Positions 47,685 to 59,923 of a DNA stretch of 64,000 nucleotides are shown here, piece by piece (the stretch's first letter is position 1; every line of letters begins with the position of its first letter). The translations under genes were made by a program, and so were the position numbers. This DNA comes from Polytrichum commune. Its lineage: Eukaryota > Streptophyta > Polytrichopsida > Polytrichales > Polytrichaceae. Location: assembly GCA_950295325.1 (NCBI GenBank), contig OX485805.1, positions 23,299,501 to 23,363,500 on the forward strand. The letters are read 5' to 3'. Under the pieces are notes generated by a model. The model was not told the DNA's origin. It saw nothing but the letters and a program-made list of their open reading frames with translations, and did no database searches.

Positions 47685-49590
47685 TGCTCAGGAACTATAT
47701 AAGGTATGCATGCCTTATTTGGATGTATGTCTTAACTTGACACCTATATGCGAGTGGTGTGTGGTTAAGTCTAGTCTAAGAACATATTCCGACAAGACAT
47801 TTGTTTAAAGAGATTGAATTGCATATTCAAATTCGATCAACCATTATAGACTTAGTAGTCAACACAATTGAGGGACCTAGGTATCCATTGACAAAAAACA
47901 TCACAAATGCGCTTTCAATCATCATAACTAAATCAAGGGCAATTCAATTTTCAATCTAGTTTTTGTTGATGCTTTTAAATCATCATAAATTTGTTGATGC
48001 AAGACATATTTTATTGTGTAATATGATTGGTAGAAGTTGGGAAACATGAAAAAACGAGCCACTTAATGCCCACATACCTTATTGTTGAGGACTAAATTTG
48101 GTACGTATTGAAGTACCAAATTGGCTGGACTACATACCACTCAAATATAATTGTCATAATAAGAAAAATACCAAATAAGGCATCTCTACATTATTACTTT
48201 GGACTTACCACATGGTTGTCTTCAATTGGTTGATGTCGACAAGAATCCTACGTTAATTTTTTCATAAAATATAGACAAGAGCGCACCTTGCGGTATTGTG
48301 GGTGGACAAATTACTGCTTATGGTAGACAAATCCACTTCCAATAACCCCTCCAATCTTATTACATAGAGTCTACTGAAGCCTTGAAGAATCACACATGTA
48401 TACTTCACATTTAGCGTGATGGAAAAAATTAGTTAAAAGGGCACGGATTTGGGGTTCCTTGAAAAAGACATTGATTGAACAAGTTTTTGTCTCCCCATTA
48501 TCATGACTAGGTCGACCTATGTTGTGAATATGGGTTGGGAGAGAATCATGCCTTTGAAAAATTACCATAGTTTTTAATTCTAGAATGAATTGTGATTTTT
48601 TTGTTAAATGTTGTGCTTTGAAATGAAATTGATTTCAAGTTTGCAAAGCCGAAAAGGCTAATGGGACTGAAAGTCCATCATGATGGTTTCAAACCAACTA
48701 ATTCTCTAGGGTGGCAGTGCGCGGTAGCCTCCATGAGACAGAGGCTAATGTCAACTTGATGGTATAATTGAGAGAAAGACTTGAGGCTCCCTTAATACTA
48801 TAGTCTCAAACAATGATGGAACTTATCTCTAATGGGGTTATATAGGGGACATTCCAACAACAGGGTTGACACTTAGTGTGACTTATGAGAACCATGTACG
48901 GCAAGATTATAATTGTTTGGGGGGTATTATCTTGCTTACAAGCAATTAAATGGCTTGTTCAATTAGGTAATATTCTAATTGTGCATATTTTGTAGTACCT
49001 TTGAATTACTTTGAAAGGTTGGGGTTAGTCATTTTCATGTATCATATGTTTATTATAGATCAACAAGTGGTTAGTCGGAAGAGTGCCCTATGGTTATCCT
49101 CCACTTGTGGCCAACCCTAATCGGTTGTCCAACCAAGGCCAAACTTTGGCTCATTCCAAAAACTGTCTTATAAGGTTGAGCCAATAATTCATTGGAATGT
49201 GGTGTAGCCTTGAAGCAATTTCATAAAGCCATAATATAAAACAATCATACACAAAATTGATGTGTGCTCAAGAGCAACAAGAAGTGCATTTTTTTGCAAA
49301 AGCATGCACTGATGACATCTTGTAGAATCAAATTTTGAGTTTTATTTAATAATTTAATAATTAAATGTGAAATTTATATAATATAATACTATATATTTAA
49401 TTTCCACGTGCTATAGGATTTAGACCATAGTCTAAGAGATAGGAATAAGGAAGTTTGTCGTGGCCTGGGTTTTCCAGATTTATCAATTAACCGTCTTGTT
49501 AGGTTAAAAGAGTAGTACGGACGTAGGAAAGTAGGATAGATAGAGTAAGTGGTAGGCATTATGTAGGTTAGTTCTTCAAGACAGAGAAGA
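47685..49590. other. Intergenic, nothing recognised
   Basis: AT-rich sequence. Text at 48660-48790 (TCCATGAGACAGAGGCTAAT) resembles 17600-17720, another dispersed repeat. No gene seen. Confidence 0.45.
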
Positions 49591-49687
49591 AAAATGAAAA
49601 TCCTTAAAGTAGTTAAAAACCCCAAATTAAGTTATGTTAGAAATCCCACTTCGGGTAGTGGAAATGGGGGAAAGAGGGAAAAAATGA

Positions 49688-50230
49688 GACTTCGGCGAGG
49701 TGGAGAAAGCGGAGCGCTTGCGAGAGGAAAACGGCAGACTGAGAGAAGAGGATGTGGTGGAAATTCAGGGTGCCGCGGTAGGAGGTGGAAACCAACATGT
49801 GGAAGAGGTGGACCAAGTGGAAGACATCACGGCGCTCACGGCCCCGCCGGTTTCCACCACTGAGGTGGTCGTCCCCATTGCCACTCCAGTTTCCTCCACG
49901 GTTGGGGAGGAAACCCTAGATGGTTGCCACGTGTCCAAGGTAACACCACCGAGCCCTACCATGGCCTTCCAGATGGTTGCCCGGGATCCGCCGCCGCTTG
50001 CACTACTTGCTCCGGGATTTCCGCCGGATAGCCAACTGTCCGCACCACTGGCGCCGGATGTTGCGGAGACGGTGGACCACGTGGGAGTGATTTTCGGGCC
50101 CGATGGACACGAGGTGTCAGTGCCACCACCACGTGCTCCATCTTTGGCAACGGACAGAGTGGACCGCCGCGAGGAGTGGAAGCAGAATAAGAACGAAGCC
50201 AAGCTGGAGAAGCGGAATGATAGGGAGTAG
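49688..50230 (+). CDS. Unrecognised reading frame with N-terminal coiled coil
   Basis: Open from just after a stop at 49685 to TAG at 50228-50230, about 180 codons. It starts without an ATG near the beginning; the first clear residues are EKAERLREENGRLREE, a short heptad coiled coil. An acidic stretch follows, then a long Pro/Val/Ala-rich low-complexity part (PPPLALLAPGFPPDSQ), and a basic end (WKQNKNEAKLEKRNDRE). The GC content is well above the flanks. The reverse strand is also open across 49765-50331, so bias may explain part of the length. It could be a retroelement gag-like piece or a host exon; no function is proposed. Confidence 0.35.
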   Translation, partial: DFGEVEKAERLREENGRLREEDVVEIQGAAVGGGNQHVEEVDQVEDITALTAPPVSTTEVVVPIATPVSSTVGEETLDGCHVSKVTPPSPTMAFQMVARDPPPLALLAPGFPPDSQLSAPLAPDVAETVDHVGVIFGPDGHEVSVPPPRAPSLATDRVDRREEWKQNKNEAKLEKRNDRE

Positions 50231-51960
50231 ATTATAGTTAGGATTTCATTTTTGTTTGTTTTGGGCAAATAGTTAGTTGGCCCCGAATTGTGTGTTTTGT
50301 CATTTTCTTTGTTTAGGTTCTGACCTCTCAATGAGATGGATTGTCAGGACTGCCACGTGGCCCGCGATTTCCAGCATGGAAACCATGGCATGTGGGTGTT
50401 AGTTTGGTTTTAAAGGGTGAACACTTCGGTGTTTCTCTCATCATTTTGCAATGCAAATGTTCTTTTGTTTAATTCAGACCTTATGCTTTACTCCACCTTC
50501 GGTTTGAGTTGAGTCTTAAGTCCATATGTAATGCAAGTGGTCCCTCCTTTCCGTACTTGAGGTTTCCGAGTTTTCCGCCATTCCCTATCACTGTGTAGGT
50601 TAGTTAGGTTAGTATTCCGTGATAGGATAGGAGGTCAGTAATACCCCGAGGTGCGTGTGGTTAAAACGCCCCTGTGTAAGCAGATGATGGGCGGAGGAAT
50701 CTTAAGCACGGAAAGGCGGAAATGATTGGCCGAGCAAGGGGAAAGAACCCCACCGTGGGATTGTTGGGCAAGGGAAGTTCTATACACACGATAGGTTCTT
50801 CCCCACTTACTCCGTCCAACTAGGGACCGACAATGAGTAGCAGTGAATAAACCTGTCCAATAGTAGGGGGAGAGTTTTGGTTTACGCCTTCCGCTTCCCG
50901 TGACCTGGAGGTGGATCATACCGATCAGCAGTAATAGACTGGTCTAGAACACTCATGCACATGCCGCGACTGGCGCTTGGTTCCCACCGCGGATAGTAGG
51001 CGTGGTAGTCCCATCCCTATGTTAGCCCCGCCGTCACGGAAAACAACATACCCTGGGTTCTATCCTGTGTGACCGGTGGAACAGCACAAGCTACCCATTG
51101 TGATGATAGGAGCGCAGATGTTGCGATTCCACCTTTCTCGAGGGAGGATTCGGTTTCCGCGTGTGGTTTAGTGGAAACTGTGCCATCACGGAAAGTGAAT
51201 CAGGCTGGTTTTGTAGACCCAAAACTTCCTCCACCTTTCCCCCCCTCAAAGGGAGTGGCACGTGTCGGATACCTGAGTGGGACACCTTCCCGAGGGAGGG
51301 CTGCCCCCATCATAACACCAGTCTAAGGGAGTAGTAGTTTGTGGAGGAAGTGGAGATAGGAAGACAACCCGAAGAAACCAACCCAAAGGGCAAGATCCTG
51401 ATGAACAACTACCAAGTCTCTCTGAGCATTCTAGCCTAAAACACTAGAATTATTGTCCTTGTGACACGGTCAAAAATCTAGCGGATAGTGGAAATACATG
51501 TAAGATCCGCTACCTCTATCGCGGAAACCTTATCCCGGAAATCATGACCCGTAATAAGGAATCTTAGAATGGAGTGTATATAGTTGTTATACTATGGATT
51601 CGGGACGCTGAGTCTATTGTTGTTACTACTCTAGGGGTGGGAGCTTGTTCATACTTTGTGTTGTGTTCCATACCTCGGTCCACTACCGGAAATACGGAAA
51701 TATCCGTGCCATACTTTCCGTAATATCCCGGATTTCTTAATCCGATTTGTGTTGTCTTAGTTTCTGGTGTTTCTTGTGTGTGTGTTAGTGAAAGATTTCC
51801 TCCCTCTGTGTTGTGAACGACTGCAGGTTCTTCGTGGGAACGAACTTGGCGCGGCTATGACGTTTTACGCGTTTATCAGGTTAATTTAATGAATACGTCA
51901 CCACCGTGCTACGACAAAGTTTTTGGGAGATAACTATAGCTTGGTAGGAATAGTTGTAAT
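50231..51960. other. GC-richer island of unknown origin
   Basis: From about 49.6 to 51.9 kb the sequence is richer in CCGGAAA / TTCCG motifs than its AT-rich flanks. It holds an 85-codon frame at 51069-51326 and a polypurine-like stretch. I looked for long terminal direct repeats and found none. Possibly an inserted element whose limits I cannot see. Confidence 0.35.
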
Positions 51961-54214
51961 AGAGGAGAGAGAAAAATGTGTGGGGAGACACCCAATTTTT
52001 TTTGTCTTCCCTTGCCAAGAAGGCAGTCGTTCTATGAAATTCTTGTTGGATCAAGAATTGATCCTTTTTTTTTTAATCTATCTACCCTAGTCAAGAGGAC
52101 TAGCAGTAAATTTTGTGCTTAAACATGAGTGAATCCTTAGATCATCGTCTGCATAATTGTATCCTATTAATAGATGAAGATTGTTTGAAGCAAGAGCATA
52201 TCAATTTTTTTGTTGTGCTCTAAATCCGGAAGCGGATGTTGATATAGCCCGTGGAAACATAAGACTAAGAGTGAAGATTACCTAATATTGGTATCCACTT
52301 TAATGTTCACATAATTGAGATCAATTGAGAGTGTATGTTTAATCGAGCGTGTGAGTGATGAGTAAAGTGAACTCACTATGAGTGACCTTGAGAGACTATT
52401 GACTGATGATATTTGTGAGTGATTAGATTCTCGAGACATGGATGATGACTTGGGAGAAGTCATTAAGTAAGTTAATCGATGAAGTATTCAATTGAGAGGG
52501 AATTCAATGACTAAGCGTATTTGTAGTCCATACCCTAAATTATAAGAAATCTCGGATGAGCACAATGGGGTAATTGACATCATTGGTGAAGAATTGAGAA
52601 TTTCCACATTTGTCTTAGGAAGACCATGGCCTAAGAATAATTGGAATGAGAACTCTACCTAATTATTTGAGTGAGTGAAATAAGCACAATGTGATTATAG
52701 AAAATCCTTCGAGAGTCTTTGATGAGTTGGCCCTCCTAATTCAAAGTTAAGTGTATGAGAGAAGGACATGTTAATTATGATCAAATTTGTACGCCTAGAA
52801 GGCCATTGTTGTTAACAGTCATGAATGAGTTAATCTCCAATAATGCTTCTCATTGTAATATGATGTAGATTAAGCATTATGTGAAGTGGAAAGAACTTCT
52901 CAAAAAGTACAAATTGAAAGGTCAACAACCTTTGGAAATACGAATGGAGTATGGGATGGTCAATAAGTTGTGGATTGACTCAAAGAATTTCAAGGGTTGG
53001 TGGAAGATGCTGAATGAATAAGTTTTCATCTTACTAAATATTTTCTAACTTGCATGCTTGACAACAAGACAAATCTACTCTCCCATATGTTTGCCCCCCC
53101 CTCCCCCAGTGCACATGGATGTACTTAGTCAACGAACATTTTTGGAGATCATGTTGAAAAATTTGCCAACATCAACAAAATATAATTGTCTTTGCCTAAA
53201 CAAATGGCACATGGAATTGCCCTTAGTATTGTTTAGCTTTGGAAGATGAATAATATCAATCAAACATTATCTTCTTCTGTTGAAATTTGATTAGACACAT
53301 TATCCCATCTTAGTTATATGTTAAAAAAAGAAACAATGCCAGTCCTAGGGGTCAACGTGGATGAAATACACTTCACCTTCATCATAGTCACGAGCTCGTA
53401 TGAAAATTGGAGATGGGTTTACAGAGCAGGGCTATGGGATAAGTGCTATTGCCTCATGTAGGAGGTGGTCACTATTGGTAACCATGTAGGGGGCAAGCGG
53501 GCCCCTCAGTGGGTGTGGGGTTGTATATCAATATAGTGGAGTGCTAGTGTGTGTCCTAAGGGTGGGTATTATGTTGGCAAGGTGCTATGCTACTTGCGGA
53601 ATGTGTTGGGTTCGATTCCCAAGGTTGACTTCAAAAGATTGATTATCCCTCTAATTGTGCTAACAAAGTGGTGGGTCAATTTGTTATAAGCTTCAACCTC
53701 TAGGTTTGGTGATTTTGATTTATGTATGGTTTGAGGTGTCTAACATGTTAGGTATCCAAAATCTTCTTGGAGTGGCAAAGAAACAATGACAACGACCCAT
53801 GATTCTTGTAGTTTTACCCATATTGAATGTTTGTTGGTGGATAATTGAACTTTATACATTAGTTCTATAGTTTTGATAATTAGTACAAAAATATGTAAAC
53901 TTTGGGCAAGATTTTGATAGTAAGAATACGCCACCATGTGAATAATTAGTGTAAATATTCTTCTTGGGTTCACATCAACATGTTTATACAAATCTTTTTC
54001 TTTGCGCTCAAATGAGAGTCCACTTTTGGTTCCAAATTTTAGAGGCAGTCAACTTCCCCTCCTAGACCTTCAACTCTCCTACCACATGACTACTAGGTAG
54101 TATTTGAATCAACCCAGCCACTCACAAACCACCAATTATCATGTACTAGGGAGAGTTACATGCATACTTCCACGTGGGGTGTCAATTCTTTTGTCAATGC
54201 TGTTTTTTTGTCAA
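51961..54214. other. Intergenic with one tRNA-like signature
   Basis: Mostly AT-rich. At about 53560-53640 a tRNA-like head (GTTGGCAAGGTGCT, then GGGTTCGATTCCC as B box) suggests the 5' part of another SINE, but I could not find its duplication or tail. No gene seen. Confidence 0.4.
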
Positions 54215-54646
54215 CATAACATTATTCATCTACATGGTTGTGTTCCATGCTATATTTAGCATATGATATGGGCCTCCACTATGTTACCTTCATGGGAAGA
54301 AACTCAGAAAATATAAAGAAACTAACGTCGGTAAGAATAATGAATAGTGCCAGTATGAATAGTAAGAATATTATGAATAATGTCGGTATTTTCAGTGATA
54401 ATGGTTCTATTAAGTACATTTTTAGTGAACAATACATGGATGAAGAATGCTTCATGTGAATAGTAATGGGATGAACAATGATTCTTGTGAATAGTGTCAG
54501 GAGTGTAACTCCACCCAAATTTCCAAGTGTCAACTTGAATGTATGAATAAAAATAATAAATTCTTACTTTGTTCAAGGGGCCCACGAAATATAATTGACA
54601 TATTCTAGGGTCGTGGAACCAACCCACATGGCTGAATAATGTTATG
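54215..54646. mobile_element. CATAACATTATTCA-ended element, long version
   Basis: The left end CATAACATTATTCATCTACATGG and the right-end complement CATAACATTATTCAGCCATGTGG are inverted repeats of about 23 bp, 432 bp apart. The interior is built of degenerate TGAATAGT / GAACAAT units and shares a block with 42478-42650. No transposase. Confidence 0.55.
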
Positions 54647-55472
54647 AAAATATTGGCAAACACATAGAAGTATGTCCTTAGGCAATGGGCATGTGGTATC
54701 TAAGACCGTAATGGTGCAACGTCCCCACAGGGCACTCTAACGGTGACCCCAACGGGATCCAATGAAAATTGTTGACACACGTATCACACACATGCCAACA
54801 CAAACAACAAAGTGATCAATTTTTGGAAACAACAAACATGAATGTGTTGGAAACTGCATGGGATTTACCACATAGTATTTCATATGTCAATCCTTACCGA
54901 TGCCTAGGTTCACATGCCATTTATATCCCTACACAAACTTTATGAGGACAATCATGGTTGCTTTTTGCACCCGTCACAAACCTATCAATTGCCCGTCATA
55001 CCTATCAAATGTACATCTTGTATACATTTTAGGGTGGGGCTAGTGACTGTGACAAACATTTGACAAGTTTGTAACATGTGCAAAAAACAATCATGAGGAT
55101 GATAACATGATGCCAAACTCCAACTTGGAATAACATCCAAAATTAAGACCTCGACTTTCCAATGTCCCGAGTACCACATTCATGGTTCTCATAAGATAAC
55201 CTAATGTGTCGTAACTTACATTACATGAATGAATGAACGAAAACGCTAGTGTGGAGGGTTCCTTGACCACAACGAGCCTCTTTAACTTACATCTACTCCT
55301 ACCTTAGTCTTAAAAAAAGAATGTGTGTTTGAGAAGGTGGGGAATAATGAAAAGAATATCACACATCCCATGGAGTTTAGAAACTCTTTGACCTTTTCCA
55401 TATGTAACGCCAAGTTGACACAGGTAGGCATACCGGCTCCAACTTGCATGCATGTTTATATTTGTACATAAG
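54647..55472. other. Intergenic, nothing recognised
   Basis: No supportable gene or delimited repeat. Confidence 0.5.
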
Positions 55473-55475
55473 TTA

Positions 55476-56000
55476 TGCCCCCTTCCCACTTGACATTACC
55501 TAAGCCTAAAAGTTGGTTCTAAAAACATGGCCTTCACACCATCGACACTATCTAGTCCCAAGCCTAGTTGGCAAATGATGTGGCATGGTTTAAAAGTGGA
55601 GGTTTAAGCCCCAAGGACCGACCTTCCCATTGGTACCCAGTCATGAGACAAGAATGTAGGATCTTTAAAAGTGTCGTCTCCTGCCCTTGTGATTGGTTGC
55701 TTTTAGTCTTAGCTATGAGGGCACGAGAAGCTTCATTGACAAATACCGATGGTAAGATAGATGAGAGTAGTAAGGCATTTGGGGATGGGACAAAAACTAT
55801 CCAACATGTCATTGTTTGGTAATAAAACAACAACGAACATGTGTGAAAGCTACTTAACTAAAACCTACTCCACAATCTCAGGAGAAAGTTCTTGTAGGTG
55901 CATTTGGGATAGCCGGATGCCTCCGCTATAACCGAAAGAGCTTTACCCGGTTCTTAGGGAAGACTTTGGTTATTTGGTAAAGTCAGGTGGGAAGGGGGCA
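55476..56000 (+). mobile_element. Harbinger-type non-autonomous element H1, second copy
   Basis: A 525-bp relative of 7134-7671, flanked by TTA at 55473-55475 and 56001-56003. Ends TGCCCCCTTCCCACTTGAC and GTGGGAAGGGGGCA. It differs from copy 1 by small indels, and both interiors keep the same minus-strand open frame, most simply because the DNA is shared. Confidence 0.8.
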
Positions 56001-56324
56001 TTAGTTGTATACCAACGAAAATAGCATATGCTATTTAATGTCACTTACTATTCTAAGTTACGCAATACTATAATTATTTATTAAGAACATAATATTTTAC
56101 CAAGCAAAGTTATTTATGTTATGTCCAAACAACCTATTCAAATTTTATTAGTAAAAATTGAACCCATGAGTACGAAGTTATTGCATTGTGTACTTCCAAA
56201 TAGTTAGTGACACTAAATACCATACACGGTGTGTTGAGTTGTGAAAGATTGACTCACCTGGCTTGTTTTAAGTAAATGAGTAGGGAAGAATCATAATAGG
56301 GCTGGCAAATGAAATTATTTAATT

Positions 56325-57186
56325 CAGGTAGGTCTTCGGTCGAGATCCTAGTGTTTCCAAGTCCAACCAATGTTGAATTTTGACAAAGGGTATTGCTTTT
56401 CATGTGATAACCAATGTTTTACATCATCAGTTTTTTGACGGGGTGGTCAAATTTGAACATGCCTTCTGACACCTAATTTCTAAATTGACAGTTTAATAAG
56501 CTCTTCCTAGTTTCCAATTGAAACGATATGTATTCAAATCACTTTCATTACGTAGTTGTCAATGACCTCTATAACTATTACTTTATTGAAATTGGAAGAA
56601 TGCACATGTGAGTTTGTACAAGAAAAAATCCTTTACCGTTGAATGCTTCTTAAAAACTGACACTGAAATCTATCTATGCATCAAACACAAAACAATGTTG
56701 ATAAATCAACGGTGATTGGAAAGTTAGCTCACTTGCCATTGAATAGTAGGCAAAGACACGTGAAATGCAAGCTTGGTACGTTGTAACCTTCAAAAGCGGT
56801 TGCAAAGGTGGATGCATGGAGTTCCAAGTATACTCCATTACCAACTCCTGGTGAGAAGATGTTGACAAATATTATGAAATTTCACATGTCAAGTGACGGG
56901 CATTTTGGGAGTGATGTGTCGATCGATGGGTTGAAGGTCTTGGCCCTTGGTCTTTTGAGGGGTTATGTAGAGCTAGAGATAATGGGCGACTATCAAGTGG
57001 GTTGTGATGGGTGCAAAAAGCGACTATGAGTCCACCCCCCGGTTACATGTCAATGCTACCTTTTGGTAGGTCTTATTTATTTGAGGTATATTTTATAGAT
57101 TCCTTTGAAATGATTGGTAATTTTCTTAAAGCTTTGAAACCCAACCGGTTCATTTGTAACTAGCAAATAGTTCTCCCCATTCATTG
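56325..57186 (-). mobile_element. hAT MITE family A copy split by a 660-bp insertion
   Basis: The left piece ends GATCCTAGTGTTTCCAAGTCC and the right piece resumes CGGTTACATGTCAATG, exactly where complete copies are continuous. Between them lie 56369-57028, bounded by AGTCCAACC (56360-56368) and AGTCCACCC (57029-57037), a 9-bp duplication with one mismatch. The right end CCCCATTCATTG is intact; the left terminus is degraded. Confidence 0.75.
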
Positions 57187-58848
57187 ATTATTCCTAACTT
57201 CCCAAGTGTTTTTGGTTGACAGATGACTCCTTCCTTGCATTAACCCCACCTAACTCATTCACCTACAATCGGAAGTACTCTATACATCAAGACAATAAGA
57301 ATATCTACTCATAGCCACATGAGGTGTGCAATTTGAAGATGATTAGAATGTGAACAAGAAAACGGTAGAATTGTGAGGCTCTATCCTTTGCTATGAAAGA
57401 CTATAATTGTAGCTAATTACTTTGCTCATGCCAATCCATGGCTATTCACTATACTAAACCTTTCTTGGATTTTGTGCACCTTCTTCTCAAATACGGGTCA
57501 AGGATTGAAGCTACTCATTTATCACCTGAAAATTTTAAAATAAATAATCAAGAACTGCCGAAATAACTATAGTTAACTAGATTTCTTTCAATGCATTTTA
57601 GGGAGCACTTGTATATATATATATGTAAAAACTATAGTTAACATCCACATTACATAAAGTGGACCAAAAACAACAAGAACAAGAAACGTCCAAGTGTGAA
57701 CACAAAGTGGTTAGGAAATTTGCTCTTCAAACGAAGAAGTTGATGCATAGTCTCTATCCTACAGACAGAGCCAACAAATATGTCAAAATGGGAAGTGATC
57801 ATGTCTTTGTTGTGTTGGGAGCTCATGCGAGGGTGTTGACTCCACTCGATGATTGCCACTCCAATGCAAACTTGGCATGAACATCAATGACATTTATTCT
57901 GGTAGAAATGAAATTGTTTTTCATGTCATGTAAAATCGGTCTTTGTGTCCCCAGGGGGGGACTATTCATTGGAAACCTAAATGATGTGCATGTGTCATTA
58001 TGAAATTAAACCCCTTATATATGAAAAGTTTTTAGTAAAAACAAATGCATACATACTAACGACATGCTAGAAAATGGATTCATGTATTTATACTATTTTT
58101 TTTCAATTTAATGTGATAAATACCTCTACTACGTATACAATATTTAAATCATTAATTAAATAGGCCTTTATTATGTATTACTTTATTACGTATTATAGAG
58201 TCCCCTTTAATTTTATAAACTACATGTTATAAAACATGTACTTGTAACAAAACACAAGTTATATATTAAACTCCATAGTATACATAAATTAAGATATTTA
58301 CAAATTAAACATGTTAGAGAATTTCTAAAATTGACATACCATGGGTTTGGTAAAGTGAAAATCAAAATAATTTATAGTAGGGCCCCACACTATTGAGCAC
58401 CATTGGATGACATCTCATGGATGTCTCTTCATAGTTGGATGTAATCCATTAAATTAGATTCAGGATTTGCTCTTGATGGGTTTGCACATTATGTTTGGCT
58501 TTGTGAGTTTCTAGTTGGGATTTTGTGGGAGCTCTTTGAAAATTTTATGTCCATGCAAACTTCCACCATCTTGCAAACTTGCATATTTGATGATTGATTG
58601 TTGAAGGTTGGATATTAGGTGCATGTGCATAGTTGTGCTTCTCAGGTGCATCCATCCAAGCTTCATCTTTTCCTAAGTTCCTCACTTGGTATATGTGTAT
58701 GGTTTTGAACTGTTGTTGTGATTTCTCACATTGTTTGGGAGCATTGTCGATGCAAAGGAGGGGGCAACATTAACAGGAGGCGTTCATATGAGTGATACCA
58801 AATGTGACTCGAGGTACTAAATTCTAGTGAGGTTGCTAGTCACAAACC
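57187..58848. other. Intergenic, nothing recognised
   Basis: AT-rich, with a TATATATATATATATG run at about 57610. The frame at 57659-57880 overlaps an antisense frame of equal length and is not recognised. Confidence 0.45.
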
Positions 58849-59253
58849 ATGTTTGCAATGTCTTTGAAGGTGGAGTTGTTCTCACTTGCTGATGCATGTG
58901 CTAGTCCAAAAATTATTGGATCTTGTGAGCCTGTTGAGGGCGACACATATGCCAAACTCATACCACTACTTGAAGGTATTCATATTGTAGATTGGCCCTT
59001 TCAATTCTTTCATATTGAGAGTAGGTGTAGGATAAATTACAAGATTGAGGGGATCAATAGAGTTTTTTTGGATGTATATGTTTTGCCACTAGCTAATACC
59101 AACCTTGACTCTAAAAAGTGCATGCGTGTGGTTAACCTAGATTTTGTTTCTAGCTCCCAACAAACTCTAGAGTACATAACAAAGGAGGCTAAAATCCAAG
59201 ATCTTACTGTCTTGATGATTCAAACCAACCAAGGCTCCACCTCTTGGTTATAG
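58849..59253 (+). CDS. Unrecognised 134-residue protein
   Basis: Opens with ATG at 58849 (a second ATG, four codons on, gives MSLKVELFSLADACAS) and ends at TAG 59251-59253. Composition is balanced and protein-like, with hydrophobic clusters (LIPLLEGIHIVDWPFQFF, INRVFLDVYVLPL) and no low complexity. No signal peptide or transmembrane helix is apparent, and no family is recognised. It may be one exon of a larger gene or part of the repeated unit to its right. The evidence is the uninterrupted, protein-like frame in an otherwise stop-rich region. Confidence 0.4.
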   Translation: MFAMSLKVELFSLADACASPKIIGSCEPVEGDTYAKLIPLLEGIHIVDWPFQFFHIESRCRINYKIEGINRVFLDVYVLPLANTNLDSKKCMRVVNLDFVSSSQQTLEYITKEAKIQDLTVLMIQTNQGSTSWL

Positions 59254-59923
59254 AATTAGTGGTGAGAGCATTGATCCATGTGGGGGAGTGCTATCTTGTG
59301 AGCGGTGAGCAGTGAGCGGTAATTTGTGAGCGGTGAAGAAAACAAACTATTTGGTAATAGGACCCCTAGTATCCTATAACCGTGGCCTAAAGAAACAATT
59401 TTTTAGGGGTCAATAATAAGAAGATTGGGGAGGACAAACAATATGAATGCTAAATTTCAAGTAGTGAACAATGAAAAATACCAATATGTACACGACTCGG
59501 GGTTGCTAGTATGTGAGCATGCAAGTGTGAACCTATGAGCCTTCAATTTTTTCCAGGTTATGGTTTGTAAACCGTTGGGGGCCTATGATTGTGGAATTAC
59601 ATGTAAGGGTCTATAGTCCAAATGAACAACAAATGAGAATGTTACTATAACAATTTTGTATAAAAAATGAACTAATATACATTCAACTGTTGAGATAATA
59701 ATAATGTAATTGGAGACAATGTGTAAGCAAACTCATGTTGAAAACAAGTGTAGCATGTTGGAATGTCTCACTATAATACACATCAATCTAAAATTTGAAT
59801 ACATCATAACACCATTATGAGGGTGACATTTACGAAGTCCAAAACATAAAGAACAACAAAAGTGAATTGTAGATATAAATCGGGTAGTAGGTTTAAATTG
59901 TTGAAGTTCTTGGAAATCAAATA
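59254..59923. other. Intergenic with a short GAGCGGT tandem
   Basis: GTGAGCGGTGAGCAGTGAGC-type repeats lie at about 59297-59338. Otherwise no signal. Confidence 0.5.

Noticed and set aside
49765..50331. 188-codon minus-strand frame
   Set aside because: It is antisense to the plus-strand frame in GC-rich, Pro/Ser/Thr-coding sequence; it reads as low-complexity and lacks an ordered design.
49600..51960. LTR retrotransposon
   Set aside because: I found no long direct terminal repeats, primer-binding site, or protease, reverse transcriptase or integrase motifs.
53560..53640. Functional tRNA gene
   Set aside because: B-box-like text is present, but I could not fold an acceptor stem or anticodon arm; a SINE head is more likely.
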